Shown here: positions 1 to 9,020 of the stretch, piece after piece
Numbering within the stretch: the stretch's first letter is position 1
Layout: every line of letters starts with the position of its first letter
Notes under the pieces: generated by a model
What the model saw: only the letters and a program-made list of their open reading frames with translations
Told to the model about the DNA's origin: nothing
The model's database searches: none
Program-made: the position numbers and the translations under genes
Origin: Nonomuraea thailandensis
GTDB lineage: Bacteria; Actinomycetota; Actinomycetes; Streptosporangiales; Streptosporangiaceae
DNA length: 64,000 nucleotides
NCBI RefSeq assembly: GCF_024172165.1
Contig: NZ_JAMZEB010000002.1
Location: forward strand, 1,364,001-1,428,000
Reading direction: 5' to 3'

Positions 1-377
1 GGCGGGGCAAGGGCGACCTCGACCGCATCGCCGCGATCGTCGCGGAGCACGAGGCGATCGAGGTCGTGGTGGGGCTGCCCACCTCCCTGTCGGGGCGCGA
101 GGGGCAGGCCGCGGGGCTGGCGCGCGAGTTCGCCGCCAAGCTGGCGGCGAAGCTGGCGCCCACGCCCGTGCGCCTGTTCGACGAGCGGCTGACGACGGTC
201 ACGGCGCAGCAGGGGCTGCGGGCCAGCGGCGTGCGGGCCAAGAAGCAGCGGGGCGTCGTCGACCAGGCGGCGGCCGTCGTGCTGTTGCAGGACGCGCTCG
301 ACTCCGAGCGCGCCACGGAAAGACCACCAGGCAGGCCCGTCGAACCGCCCACAGCGGCCGACGGACCTGCCTCATGA
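1..377 (+). CDS. ruvX: Holliday junction resolvase-like protein RuvX/YqgF, 5' truncated
   Basis: The window opens inside this gene; the frame runs from base 3 to the TGA at 375-377. The visible C-terminal part has the YqgF/RuvX signatures VVGLPTSLSG and FDERLTTVTA, followed by the family's terminal block KKQRGVVDQAAAVVLLQ. YqgF proteins are RNase H-fold nucleases implicated in pre-16S rRNA 5' end maturation and possibly junction resolution. The gene sits directly before mltG and aroE, the usual actinobacterial order. The C-terminal tail after VLLQDALD is a short, Pro-rich extension of low complexity. The N-terminus, with the first catalytic Asp, is outside the window. Confidence 0.93.
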   Translation, partial: RGKGDLDRIAAIVAEHEAIEVVVGLPTSLSGREGQAAGLAREFAAKLAAKLAPTPVRLFDERLTTVTAQQGLRASGVRAKKQRGVVDQAAAVVLLQDALDSERATERPPGRPVEPPTAADGPAS

Positions 378-462
378 GCGGGCGGACGACGGGGGTCCGT
401 CCCGCTGGGACGAACCGGACGGGCGAGGCGGGCCGTGCGCTCGCCGCCGGCGAGGTGATCTC

Positions 463-1845
463 GTGAACGGGACGCCTGGAGACGAGGACGACCTCGGCGA
501 CGTGATCCCGTTCCGCTCCTCTGAGGGCCGCTCCTCTGAGGGCCGCGCTTCGGAGAGCAGTCCGGGAGAGGGCCGGCCGGGAGAAGATCAGCCGGGAGAG
601 GCGGGGGAGAGCCGGCCTGGAGAGGTCCGCTCCTCGGACGGCCGCTCCTCGGACGGCCGGTCGCCGGACGGCTGGTGGCCGGAGAGCGGGTCAAGGGCCG
701 GCGCCGGCGAAGAAGCCCGCCCGCCCGCGCCGGGGCAGGCGGGGGAGCCGGGGCAGCCCGAGCCCGGCCAGGCCGCCGCCGACGCGGAGGTGATCCCGCT
801 GCCGGGGTCCCGCAGGCGGGCCGTGCGCAAGGTGGGCCTGCTCTCCGCGGGCCTGCTGGCGGGGGTGCTGGCCCTGGGCGGAGGGGCCATCGCGGTGCTC
901 AAGCCGTACCTGAGCCCTGACGACTTCGACGGGCCGGGCAGCGGCGCGGTGACCGTGCGGATCGCGCCCGGCTCCAGCGCGCACGCGATCGGCTCGGCGC
1001 TGGCCGACGCCGGCGTGGTGGCCAGCGCGCGCTCGTTCGTGAACGTGACGGAGGACCGCGCGGTCAGCGACCGGCTGCGGCCCGGCCACTACCGGCTGCG
1101 CAAGGGCATGGCGGCCGGGGCGGCGCTAGACCTGCTGCTCAGCCCGGCCGCCAGGATCGTGCGGCGGGTGACCGTGCCGGAGGGCATGCGGCTGACGGAG
1201 GTGCTGGACCGCCTGTCCAAGCAGGCCGGGCTGTCACTGCAGGCGCTCAAGGGCGTGGACAAGGCCCTGGTCGGCCTGCCGGAGTACGCCGACGGCCTGG
1301 AGGGGTTCCTGTTCCCCGCCACGTACGAGATCGAGCCCGGCGACACGGCCGTGGACGTGCTGGCCGCCATGGCCGAGCGCTTCGCCGCCGCGGCGCGGCA
1401 CGTGGGCCTGGAGGAGCAGGCGCCGCGGGTGAACCTGACGCCGCTGCAGATCGTCACGCTGGCCAGCCTGATCCAGGCCGAGGGCGGCACGGACGCGGAC
1501 TATCCGAAGATCTCGCGGGTGATCTACAACCGCCTGGCGAAGGACATGCCGCTGGAGATCGACAGCACGGTCCTGTACGCGCAGAACAGAAGGACACTGA
1601 AGGTCACGGAGCGTGACACCAAGGTGAACTCCCCATACAACACCTATCGCCACAAAGGCCTGCCTCCCGGACCCATCGCCAATCCTGGCGAGAAGGCGCT
1701 GATGGCGGCCCTGAACCCTGCCGAAGGTGATTGGCGGTGGTTTGTGACGACGGATCCAGCGCATAGAATCACCAAATTCACCAGCAAAGAGAGCGAGTTC
1801 GTGAGATACCGGGAAGAGTTGAACAAGAACCTCGGGGCGAGCTGA
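463..1845 (+). CDS. mltG: Endolytic murein transglycosylase MltG, first paralogue
   Basis: A 460-residue MltG/YceG-like protein that would cleave nascent glycan strands in the membrane and act as a terminase for peptidoglycan synthesis. The GTG start at 463 has a good ribosome site (GAGGTGA, 449-455). Residues 1-120 are a disordered, repeat-rich cytoplasmic tail; a transmembrane helix lies at about 124-145; the LysM-like and catalytic domain follow. The family's catalytic Glu is E340 in ASLIQAEGG, and the downstream blocks SRVIYNRL and NSPYNTYRHKGLPPGPI are intact. A second, more typical mltG follows 211 bp downstream, so this copy is a tandem paralogue. It retains the catalytic residues and is probably functional. 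Confidence 0.93.
   Translation: MNGTPGDEDDLGDVIPFRSSEGRSSEGRASESSPGEGRPGEDQPGEAGESRPGEVRSSDGRSSDGRSPDGWWPESGSRAGAGEEARPPAPGQAGEPGQPEPGQAAADAEVIPLPGSRRRAVRKVGLLSAGLLAGVLALGGGAIAVLKPYLSPDDFDGPGSGAVTVRIAPGSSAHAIGSALADAGVVASARSFVNVTEDRAVSDRLRPGHYRLRKGMAAGAALDLLLSPAARIVRRVTVPEGMRLTEVLDRLSKQAGLSLQALKGVDKALVGLPEYADGLEGFLFPATYEIEPGDTAVDVLAAMAERFAAAARHVGLEEQAPRVNLTPLQIVTLASLIQAEGGTDADYPKISRVIYNRLAKDMPLEIDSTVLYAQNRRTLKVTERDTKVNSPYNTYRHKGLPPGPIANPGEKALMAALNPAEGDWRWFVTTDPAHRITKFTSKESEFVRYREELNKNLGAS
513..656 (+). repeat. Short in-frame tandem repeats in the MltG N-terminal tail
   Basis: Two perfect tandem 15-bp units (starting CCGCTCCTC) lie at 513-527 and 528-542, and two related perfect units at 627-641 and 642-656. 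They encode repeats of R-S-S-E-G and R-S-S-D-G in the cytoplasmic tail. The repeat keeps the frame, so copy-number change would alter only tail length. Confidence 0.85.
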
Positions 1846-2056
1846 TGTTCGACGGGACCCCCTTCCTTCCCGCACAAAGGTCCCAAAGTGGGGCGTGTGT
1901 CCTCTTTCCGTCCCCTAGCATGGCTACCCAGAGTGACCCCCGCCGCGCGGCGCAGAGCGTACGGCGGCTCCCCCAGTTCCGCTCGGTGACACCGTCCGGT
2001 TGGGCAGTTCCGCTTGACGTCCGACCGGCGGTACCGGGAGATTGGCCAGCGCACCT

Positions 2057-3208
2057 ATGAACGATCTCGATCTGAACACCCTGCTCGGTGCCGAGGACGA
2101 CGAAGGCTCGCCCCGGCGCCGCTCCCGGAATTCCAGCAAGCGCGGCGGCGGCCGCCGGCGGCGCCGCCGCCGCAACCGGGGCGGATTCATCGCACCGCTG
2201 CTCGCGTTCGTCGTCCTGGCGGGCATCATCGGAGGCGGCGGCTACTACGGTTACCTCTGGCTCAGTGACGCCCTCGTGCCCGACGACTACACCGGTCAGG
2301 GCACCGGCGAGGTCGTCATCGAGATCAAGGCGGGCCAGAGCGCGTCGGAGGTGGCGCAGGAGCTGGAGAAGCAGGGCGTGGTCAAGAGCGCCAGGGCGTT
2401 CACCAACGCCATCTCCAACGCCAACATGAGCGCCTCGCTGCAGCCCGGCGAGTACAAGATGCGCAAGCAGATGTCGGCCGCCAGCGCGGCCGCGCTGCTC
2501 GTCCCGGGCAACAAGCTGCTGGCCAAGGTGCGCCTCCCCGAGGGGCTGCGCCTCAGCCAGACCTACAACGAGCTGGCCAAGCAGACCGGCAAGCCGGCCA
2601 AGGACTTCGCCGCCGCTGCCAAGGACGTCGACGCTCTCGACCTGCCGTCGTACGCCAAGGGCAAGCTCGAGGGGTACGTCTTCCCGGCCACCTACGAGTT
2701 CCAGCCCAAGACCACGCCCAAGGAGATGCTGGCGGCGATGGTAGACCGGTTCAAGCAGGCGGCCGACCAGGCGGAGCTCGAAGCCGGCGCGAAGTCCCTC
2801 GGGTACACCCCGCACGAGATCATCGTGATCGCGAGCATCGTGCAGGCCGAGGCGGGCCGGCAGGAGGACATGTCGAAGATCGCCCGGGTCATCTACAACC
2901 GGCTCAAGCTGCCGATGAAGCTGCAGATGGACAGCACGACGATGTACGCGCTCAACAAGTTCGGCACCGCCGCCACCCACGCGGAGACCGAGACCAAGCA
3001 CCCGTACAACACCTACTACGTCGACGGCCTCCCGCCCGGAGCCATCACCAACCCCGGCGACCACGCCATCGAGGCCGCGCTGAACCCGGCCAAGGGCAAC
3101 TGGCTCTACTTCGTCGCCACCGACCCGAAGAGCAACGTCACCAAGTTCGCCACCACGGCGGCTGAGTTCGACCGGCTGCTGGCCGAGTACCGCGCCAACG
3201 GCGGCTGA
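2057..3208 (+). CDS. mltG: Endolytic murein transglycosylase MltG, second paralogue
   Basis: A 383-residue MltG. Residues 1-43 are a basic cytoplasmic tail with an Arg-rich stretch, a transmembrane helix spans about 44-68, and the extracytoplasmic YceG domain follows with catalytic E265 in IVQAEAGRQ and the blocks ARVIYNRL and HPYNTYYVDGLPPGAI. I prefer ATG 2057 because MNDLDLNTLLGAEDDEG is a typical actinobacterial MltG N-terminus; an in-frame TTG at 2042 sits only one base after GGGAG and is less likely. It is similar in plan to the upstream copy but lacks its repeat-rich tail. A strong hairpin follows the stop, separating it from aroE. Confidence 0.94.
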   Translation: MNDLDLNTLLGAEDDEGSPRRRSRNSSKRGGGRRRRRRRNRGGFIAPLLAFVVLAGIIGGGGYYGYLWLSDALVPDDYTGQGTGEVVIEIKAGQSASEVAQELEKQGVVKSARAFTNAISNANMSASLQPGEYKMRKQMSAASAAALLVPGNKLLAKVRLPEGLRLSQTYNELAKQTGKPAKDFAAAAKDVDALDLPSYAKGKLEGYVFPATYEFQPKTTPKEMLAAMVDRFKQAADQAELEAGAKSLGYTPHEIIVIASIVQAEAGRQEDMSKIARVIYNRLKLPMKLQMDSTTMYALNKFGTAATHAETETKHPYNTYYVDGLPPGAITNPGDHAIEAALNPAKGNWLYFVATDPKSNVTKFATTAAEFDRLLAEYRANGG

Positions 3209-3221
3209 CCCGGAGCCGACC

Positions 3222-3257
3222 CGACGCGGCCGCCCGGATCTCCGGGCGGCCGCGTCG
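3222..3257 (+). terminator. Perfect 17-bp hairpin between mltG and aroE
   Basis: Arms 3222-3238 and 3241-3257 are exact reverse complements with a 2-base centre, 13 bases after the mltG stop. There is no clear U-tract, as is common in actinobacteria. It probably terminates or stabilises the mltG message; aroE starts 34 bases later. Confidence 0.7.
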
Positions 3258-3291
3258 CTGTAAGGTCGTCTTCGTTCGGAAGGAGTGGGGG

Positions 3292-4146
3292 ATGCGGGCT
3301 GCGGTGATGGGGTCGCCCATCGGCCATTCGCTCTCGCCCTACCTGCACAGGGCCGCCTATCAGGCGATGGGGCTCGTCGGGTGGAGCTACGAGGCGTTCG
3401 AGTGCGACGAGGCGCGGCTGCCGGGGCTGCTGGCGGGGCTGGGCCCGGTGCGCGGCCAGGCCGGCGCCGGTGAGGACGCCTGGGCGGGCCTGTCGCTCAC
3501 GATGCCGCTCAAGCGGGCCGTGCTCCCCCTGCTCGACACGGTCTCCGAGACGGCCGTCGAGGTCGGCGGGGCCAACACCGTGCTCTTCCGCGACGGGCGG
3601 CGCCACGGCGACAACACCGACGTCTACGGCATCGAGCAGGCGCTGGCCGAGGCGGGGGTGCCGGCGCCGCGCTCGGCCGCCGTCCTGGGCGGCGGCGCCA
3701 CCGCGGCCTCCGCGCTGGCGGCGCTGCGCAACCTCGGGCTGTACTCGGCCACGCTGCTGGTCCGCGATCGCGCGCGGGCGGGGGAGACCGTGGCGGTGGC
3801 CGAACGGCTGGGAGTGGCGCTGGCGGTGGAGACGTTCGACAAGCTCGACGCGTTCACCGGGGTGGACCTCGTGGTCTCCACGCTGCCGGGCGGGGCGGCC
3901 GACGCGTTCGCGGGGCGGCTGGCGCGGGTGCCTGCGCTGTTCGACGTGATCTACTCACCCTGGCCGACCGACGCGGCGGCGGCGGTGACGGCCGGGGGCG
4001 GCATCGTGGTCGGCGGGTTCGAGATGCTGTTGCACCAGGCGGTGCGGCAGGTCCAGCTGATGACCGGTGTCGCGGAGGTGCCCGTGGGGGCGATGCGCGC
4101 GGCCGGGGAGGCGGAGATCCTCAGGCGGGCGGTCCGGACGGGTTGA
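3292..4146 (+). CDS. aroE: Shikimate dehydrogenase
   Basis: A 284-residue AroE that reduces 3-dehydroshikimate to shikimate with NADPH in aromatic amino-acid synthesis. The substrate domain shows GSPIGHSLSPYLHRAAY at about 7-23 and the catalytic Lys K74 in LTMPLKRAV, followed by GGANTV and DNTDVYG. The nucleotide-binding turn is VLGGGATAAS. The ATG at 3292 is preceded by GGAAGGAG at a suitable distance. It follows mltG, as in many actinobacteria, but a hairpin lies between them. Confidence 0.95.
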   Translation: MRAAVMGSPIGHSLSPYLHRAAYQAMGLVGWSYEAFECDEARLPGLLAGLGPVRGQAGAGEDAWAGLSLTMPLKRAVLPLLDTVSETAVEVGGANTVLFRDGRRHGDNTDVYGIEQALAEAGVPAPRSAAVLGGGATAASALAALRNLGLYSATLLVRDRARAGETVAVAERLGVALAVETFDKLDAFTGVDLVVSTLPGGAADAFAGRLARVPALFDVIYSPWPTDAAAAVTAGGGIVVGGFEMLLHQAVRQVQLMTGVAEVPVGAMRAAGEAEILRRAVRTG

Positions 4147-4168
4147 CCACGGTCACGCCGGTGCCGCT

Positions 4169-4200
4169 CGGCCGGAGGCCGGGCGAGACGCCTCCGGCCG
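4169..4200 (+). terminator. aroE terminator hairpin
   Basis: Arms 4169-4179 (CGGCCGGAGGC) and 4190-4200 form a perfect 11-bp stem with a 10-base loop, 23 bases after the aroE stop. No U-tract follows. Confidence 0.65.
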
Positions 4201-4230
4201 TCGGGATGATTCGAGCAGGCTTCAGCGTTG

Positions 4231-4480
4231 TGGTAATGTAGCTCTCTGATCGGTCCGGCATGCCTTGCTGGACGCGCAAGCGGAGGTCTCCCTCCCACCT
4301 GAGTCACCGAAAGGTGGCCGGGTCCAGGATCACGCCGGACTACTCCGGGGAGCTCGAGGCCACGAAAGCCACAGAGCTCAGTGGCCCCGCATGCGCGACG
4401 TGCGGGGCTTTTCGCATTCGGGGGAATGCGTCAAGCTCCGATACGACGAGCACGTAGGGATCGCAAACCTAGGAGGCCCC
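4231..4480 (+). promoter_or_regulatory. infC promoter and structured mRNA leader
   Basis: This gene-free stretch before infC holds an extended -10-like TGGTAATGT at 4231-4239, with no convincing -35, and then about 230 bases of leader. The leader can fold into several helices: CCACCT 4295-4300 with AGGTGG 4312-4317; GAGCTC 4350-4355 with GAGCTC 4374-4379; and a terminator at 4384-4408. GGCCAC 4358-4363 can instead pair with GTGGCC 4381-4386, which would take the first bases of the terminator's left arm. Mutually exclusive pairings of this kind suggest attenuation. IF3-L35-L20 operons in Firmicutes and E. coli are feedback-regulated through their leaders; the ligand here is unknown. Confidence 0.65.
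4384..4412 (+). terminator. Intrinsic attenuator in the infC leader
   Basis: GCCCCGCA 4384-4391 pairs perfectly with TGCGGGGC 4401-4408, and TTTT follows at 4409-4412. This is a canonical intrinsic terminator lying inside the leader, about 70 bases before the infC start, so it would abort transcription unless an alternative fold forms. Confidence 0.75.
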
Positions 4481-5068
4481 ATCAGCACTGAGCCCCGCAT
4501 CAACGAGCGTATCCGAGTTCCCGAGGTTCGCCTCGTGGGCCCGAACGGCGAGCAGGTTGGCATCGTCTCGATTCACGACGCCCTGAAGCTCGCCCAGGAG
4601 GCCGACCTCGACCTCGTCGAGGTCGCGGCCACGGCTCGACCGCCCGTGTGCAAGCTCATGGACTACGGCAAGTTCAAGTACGAGTCCGCGATGAAGGCGC
4701 GCGAGGCGCGCAAGAATCAGGCGCACACGATCATCAAGGAGATCAAGCTCCGGCCGAAGATCGACCCGCACGACTACGAGACCAAGAAGGGTCACGTGGT
4801 GCGGTTCCTCAAGGCGGGGGACAAGGTCAAAGTCACGATCATGTTCCGCGGACGTGAGCAGTCCCGGCCGGAGCTCGGCTTCCGGCTGCTGCAGCGGCTG
4901 GCGGACGACGTCCAGGAGCTCGGCTTCGTGGAGTCCCACGCCAAGCAGGACGGCCGTAACATGATCATGGTGATCGGTCCGCACAAGAAGAAGGCCGAGG
5001 CAAAGGCCGAAAAGGCCGCAGCCAAGGCACAGCGTGGCGGCGAGGAGCCTTCCGTACCGGAAGAGTGA
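4481..5068 (+). CDS. infC: Translation initiation factor IF-3 (AUC start)
   Basis: A 195-residue IF3 that binds the 30S subunit and checks initiator tRNA and start-codon pairing. The N-domain begins [18 protein letters not shown], the linker carries [17 protein letters not shown], and the C-domain has [17 protein letters not shown]. No ATG, GTG or TTG lies at the family's N-terminus. The codon at the right place is ATC at 4481, four bases after a perfect AGGAGG at 4471-4476. A rare AUY start is the known device by which infC senses IF3 level in other bacteria. The C-terminal tail is the usual actinobacterial Ala/Lys/Glu-rich extension. The gene heads the operon with rpmI and rplT. Confidence 0.93.
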   Translation: MSTEPRINERIRVPEVRLVGPNGEQVGIVSIHDALKLAQEADLDLVEVAATARPPVCKLMDYGKFKYESAMKAREARKNQAHTIIKEIKLRPKIDPHDYETKKGHVVRFLKAGDKVKVTIMFRGREQSRPELGFRLLQRLADDVQELGFVESHAKQDGRNMIMVIGPHKKKAEAKAEKAAAKAQRGGEEPSVPEE

Positions 5069-5189
5069 CCCGCGGTTGGGGTTAGCCTTACAAGCGCCCC
5101 AGCAGCCACCGGCAGACGAAGACGCCGCGACCGGGTCGGCCAGCACCGGCCCGGCCACCGGCACGACCGAAACGAGGAGAGACGGCGAC

Positions 5190-5384
5190 ATGCCGAAGAT
5201 GAAGACGCACAGCGGTGCGAAGAAGCGGTTCCGGGTCACCGGCACCGGCAAGATCAAGCGTCGCCGTGCCAACCGCGCGCACTACAACGAGTGGAAGTCG
5301 TCCACGCTGACGCGCCGTCTCAAGAACGAGGTCGTCCTTTCCGACGCCGATTCCAAGAAGATCAAGAAGCTGCTCGCCAAGTAG
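5190..5384 (+). CDS. rpmI: 50S ribosomal protein L35
   Basis: A 64-residue basic protein beginning [20 protein letters not shown], the diagnostic L35 start. The ATG at 5190 is preceded by GAGGAGA at 5174-5180. The frame is open further upstream, but only this start gives the family's normal length. It lies between infC and rplT in the conserved operon. Confidence 0.97.
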   Translation: MPKMKTHSGAKKRFRVTGTGKIKRRRANRAHYNEWKSSTLTRRLKNEVVLSDADSKKIKKLLAK

Positions 5385-5411
5385 CGCGAACTTTCCCCGG
5401 GGAGAAGAAAC

Positions 5412-5795
5412 ATGGCACGCGTGAAGCGGGCGCTCAACGCCAAGAAGAAGCGCAGGGTCGTCCTCGAGAGGGCGAGCGGTTACCGTGGCCAGCGGTCGCG
5501 TCTCTACCGCAAGGCCAAGGAGCAGATGCTCCACTCGATGACGTACGCCTACCGGGACCGCAAGGACCGTAAGGGCGCCTTCCGTCGTCTGTGGATCCAG
5601 CGCATCAACGCCGCCGCTCGTCAGAACGGCATGACCTACAACCGCCTGATCCAGGGTCTGCGTCTGGCCAACATCGAGGTGGACAGGAAGATCCTGGCCG
5701 ACCTCGCGGTGAACGACATCCAGACCTTCGCCACGCTCGTCGAGGCCGCCAAGAAGGCGCTTCCGGCGAACGTGAACGCTCCGGCCGCGAGCTGA
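5412..5795 (+). CDS. rplT: 50S ribosomal protein L20
   Basis: A 127-residue L20 that binds 23S rRNA early in 50S assembly and represses its own operon in several bacteria. It begins [15 protein letters not shown] and contains the typical [18 protein letters not shown] and [16 protein letters not shown] blocks. The RBS GGGGAGAAG lies just before the ATG at 5412. It is the last gene of the infC operon, and a strong terminator follows. Confidence 0.97.
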   Translation: MARVKRALNAKKKRRVVLERASGYRGQRSRLYRKAKEQMLHSMTYAYRDRKDRKGAFRRLWIQRINAAARQNGMTYNRLIQGLRLANIEVDRKILADLAVNDIQTFATLVEAAKKALPANVNAPAAS

Positions 5796-5815
5796 AGCGG
5801 GTTGATCTGACCGAG

Positions 5816-5842
5816 GGGCCCACCGATGCCGGTGGGCCCTTT
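5816..5842 (+). terminator. Terminator of the infC-rpmI-rplT operon
   Basis: GGGCCCACCG 5816-5825 and its exact reverse complement 5830-5839 form a 10-bp stem with a 4-base loop, followed by TTT. It lies 20 bases after the rplT stop. Confidence 0.85.
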
Positions 5843-5901
5843 GCTGCTGTCTGAGCGGTTGCTGGGTTGAACGGTCGCCGTCTGTACGAGTGGGGGAAGT
5901 T

Positions 5902-6705
5902 GTGACCGGGTCCGAGCTGACCAACGTCAGGTCGCCGCGGGTGAAGGCCGCCAGGCGGCTCACCAAGCGCGCCTTCCGCGAGCAGGACAGGAAGTTCCTG
6001 GCCGAGGGGCCGCAGGCGGTTCGCGAGGCGCTCAGGCTCGACGACGTGACGCTGGAGCTGTTCACCACGGCCGAGGCCGAGCTGCGCCACCCCGAGATCG
6101 TCACCGAGGCCGCGAGCAGGGGCGTCCCCGTGCACCGGGCCAGCGGCGAGGTCATGTCCGAGCTCTCCCAGACCGTGACCCCGCAGGGGCTGGTGGCCGT
6201 CTGCCGGCTCGTGCACGTGCCGCTGGAGGAGGCGCTGCGCGGCGAGCCGCGCCTGGTCGCGATGCTCGCGCACGTACGCGACCCGGGCAACGCGGGCACC
6301 GTGATGCGGGCCGCCGACGCCGCCGGGGCCGACTCGGTGATCTTCACCGACGCCTCCGTGGACCCGTACAACGGCAAGTGCGTGCGCGCGAGCGTCGGCA
6401 GTCTCTTCCATCTCCCCGTCACGATCGGTGCACCGGTGGGCGCCGCCGTGCGTCAACTGAGGGAGCGGGGCCTGCGCGTGCTGGCGGCCGACGGCGCGGG
6501 CAAGCACACGCTCGACGACGTCGATCTCTCGGGACCCACCGCGTGGATCTTCGGCAACGAGGCCTGGGGACTGCCGGAGGAGATACTCGCCGAGGCGGAC
6601 GACGTTGTCAGAGTGCCCATCTACGGACAGGCTGAAAGCCTGAACCTGGCCACCGCCGCGGCGGTATGCCTTTACTCCTCGGCGAGGGCTCAGCGAGTGC
6701 CCTAG
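5902..6705 (+). CDS. TrmH/SpoU-family RNA 2'-O-methyltransferase
   Basis: A 267-residue SPOUT methyltransferase that would transfer a methyl group from SAM to a ribose 2'-OH in rRNA or tRNA. An N-terminal substrate-binding domain (about 1-110) precedes the knotted domain with all three SpoU motifs: HVRDPGNAGTVMRAADAAGA, then FGNEAWGLPEEI, then VPIYGQAESLNLATAAAV. GTG 5902 is chosen because GGGGGA at 5892-5897 sits correctly upstream; an in-frame GTG at 5890 overlaps that site. The exact RNA target cannot be told from sequence. It is followed closely by the histidine kinase and pheS. Confidence 0.9.
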   Translation: MTGSELTNVRSPRVKAARRLTKRAFREQDRKFLAEGPQAVREALRLDDVTLELFTTAEAELRHPEIVTEAASRGVPVHRASGEVMSELSQTVTPQGLVAVCRLVHVPLEEALRGEPRLVAMLAHVRDPGNAGTVMRAADAAGADSVIFTDASVDPYNGKCVRASVGSLFHLPVTIGAPVGAAVRQLRERGLRVLAADGAGKHTLDDVDLSGPTAWIFGNEAWGLPEEILAEADDVVRVPIYGQAESLNLATAAAVCLYSSARAQRVP

Positions 6706-6755
6706 GTGGCGGGAAACCCGCTATTGTCGGCGTTGTAGGCGGAGGAGGCGAGGTC

Positions 6756-7847
6756 GTGCACGGCGCAGACACCGACGGGCGAATAGTGGCCGCCGCGTGC
6801 ACGATAGCCATCGACGACCTTCCGGACGGCCTCATCGTGGCCGACCGATATGGGTGCGTCCTGGCCGTCAACCGGGCCGCCTCGCGGCTCACCGGCGTCG
6901 CGATGGAGCGCGCGGTGGGCCGGCACATGAACGACGTGTTCCCCTTCCGCGACCACGACGGGCGCGACTGGTGGAAGGCGCTCGACCCCGAGGGCGGGCT
7001 GCGCACCAGGAGCAGGGCGCCCGAGCGGCCGCTGCACCTGCCGGGCGGGCAGGAGCTGTACGTCGCGGCCAGGCTCGTGCGCGAGCCCGAGCGTGCCGGC
7101 GAGGTCGAGCGCGTCACGATCACCCTGCGCGACGGCGGCGCCCGCGCCCGGCTGGAGCGCAGCCGCGCCGACCTGGTCTCGACCGTGGCCCACGAGCTGC
7201 GCTCCCCGCTGACCAGCGTCAAAGGCTTCACCGCGACGCTGCTGGCCAAGTGGACCCGCTTCACCGACGAGCAGAAGCGCGTCATGCTCGAGACCGTCAA
7301 CAACGACGCCGACCGCGTCACCCGGCTCATCACCGAGCTGCTCGACGTCTCGCGCATCGAGTCCGGGCGGCTGGAGGTGCGACGCCAGGTCGTCGACCTG
7401 CCCGCCAGGGCGCGCAGGCTCCTCGCCGGCCGGGTGGCGGCCGGTGAGGCCGAAGACCGGTTCCGGCTCATCGTGGGCGACGACCTGCCGGAGATGTGGC
7501 TCGACCAGGACAAGGTCGACCAGATCCTGGGTAACCTGGTGGAAAACGCGCTGCGTCATGGGCGTGGCACTGTCACAATCGAGATCGAGTCCGTCGGATG
7601 GGGAGTTGCCGTGTCGGTGCGCGATGAGGGCGAGGGCATCGAGCCCGAGCTGGCTCCGCGCGTCTTCAGGCAGTTCTGGCGGGGCGGCAACAGCCGCCGC
7701 CGCGGCGGCACCGGGCTGGGCCTGTTCATCGTGAAGGGCCTGGTCGAGGCGCATGGTGGCACGATCACGGTGCAGCGCGCACCCGAGGGCGGGGCGGAGT
7801 TCCGATTTACCGTGCCCACCGGCACGCCCGACTTCGCCAGCGTCTAG
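6756..7847 (+). CDS. PAS-domain sensor histidine kinase, orphan
   Basis: A 363-residue kinase with no transmembrane segments, so probably a cytoplasmic sensor. An N-terminal PAS domain (about 15-120, with DGLIVADRYGCVLAVNRAA) is followed by HisKA with phospho-acceptor H146 in AHELRSPL, then HATPase_c with N-box NLVENALRHG, G1 DEGEGIEPE and G2 GTGLGLFIVKGL. GTG 6756 has a near-perfect RBS (GGAGGAGG, 6741-6748). The frame is open further upstream and overlaps the methyltransferase gene, but lacks an RBS. No response regulator is encoded nearby, so its partner must be elsewhere. Confidence 0.88.
   Translation: MHGADTDGRIVAAACTIAIDDLPDGLIVADRYGCVLAVNRAASRLTGVAMERAVGRHMNDVFPFRDHDGRDWWKALDPEGGLRTRSRAPERPLHLPGGQELYVAARLVREPERAGEVERVTITLRDGGARARLERSRADLVSTVAHELRSPLTSVKGFTATLLAKWTRFTDEQKRVMLETVNNDADRVTRLITELLDVSRIESGRLEVRRQVVDLPARARRLLAGRVAAGEAEDRFRLIVGDDLPEMWLDQDKVDQILGNLVENALRHGRGTVTIEIESVGWGVAVSVRDEGEGIEPELAPRVFRQFWRGGNSRRRGGTGLGLFIVKGLVEAHGGTITVQRAPEGGAEFRFTVPTGTPDFASV

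Positions 7848-9019
<1,172 letters not shown>

Positions 9020-9020
<1 letters not shown>

Noticed and set aside
1845..2060. Possible small gene overlapping the first mltG stop (TGATG) in the inter-mltG gap
   Set aside because: The predicted 71-residue product has no coding character and its end overlaps the second mltG start region; kept as untranslated spacer.
4260..4457. Upstream reading frame inside the infC leader
   Set aside because: No RBS, and the frame runs through the attenuator hairpin; structure explains the sequence better.
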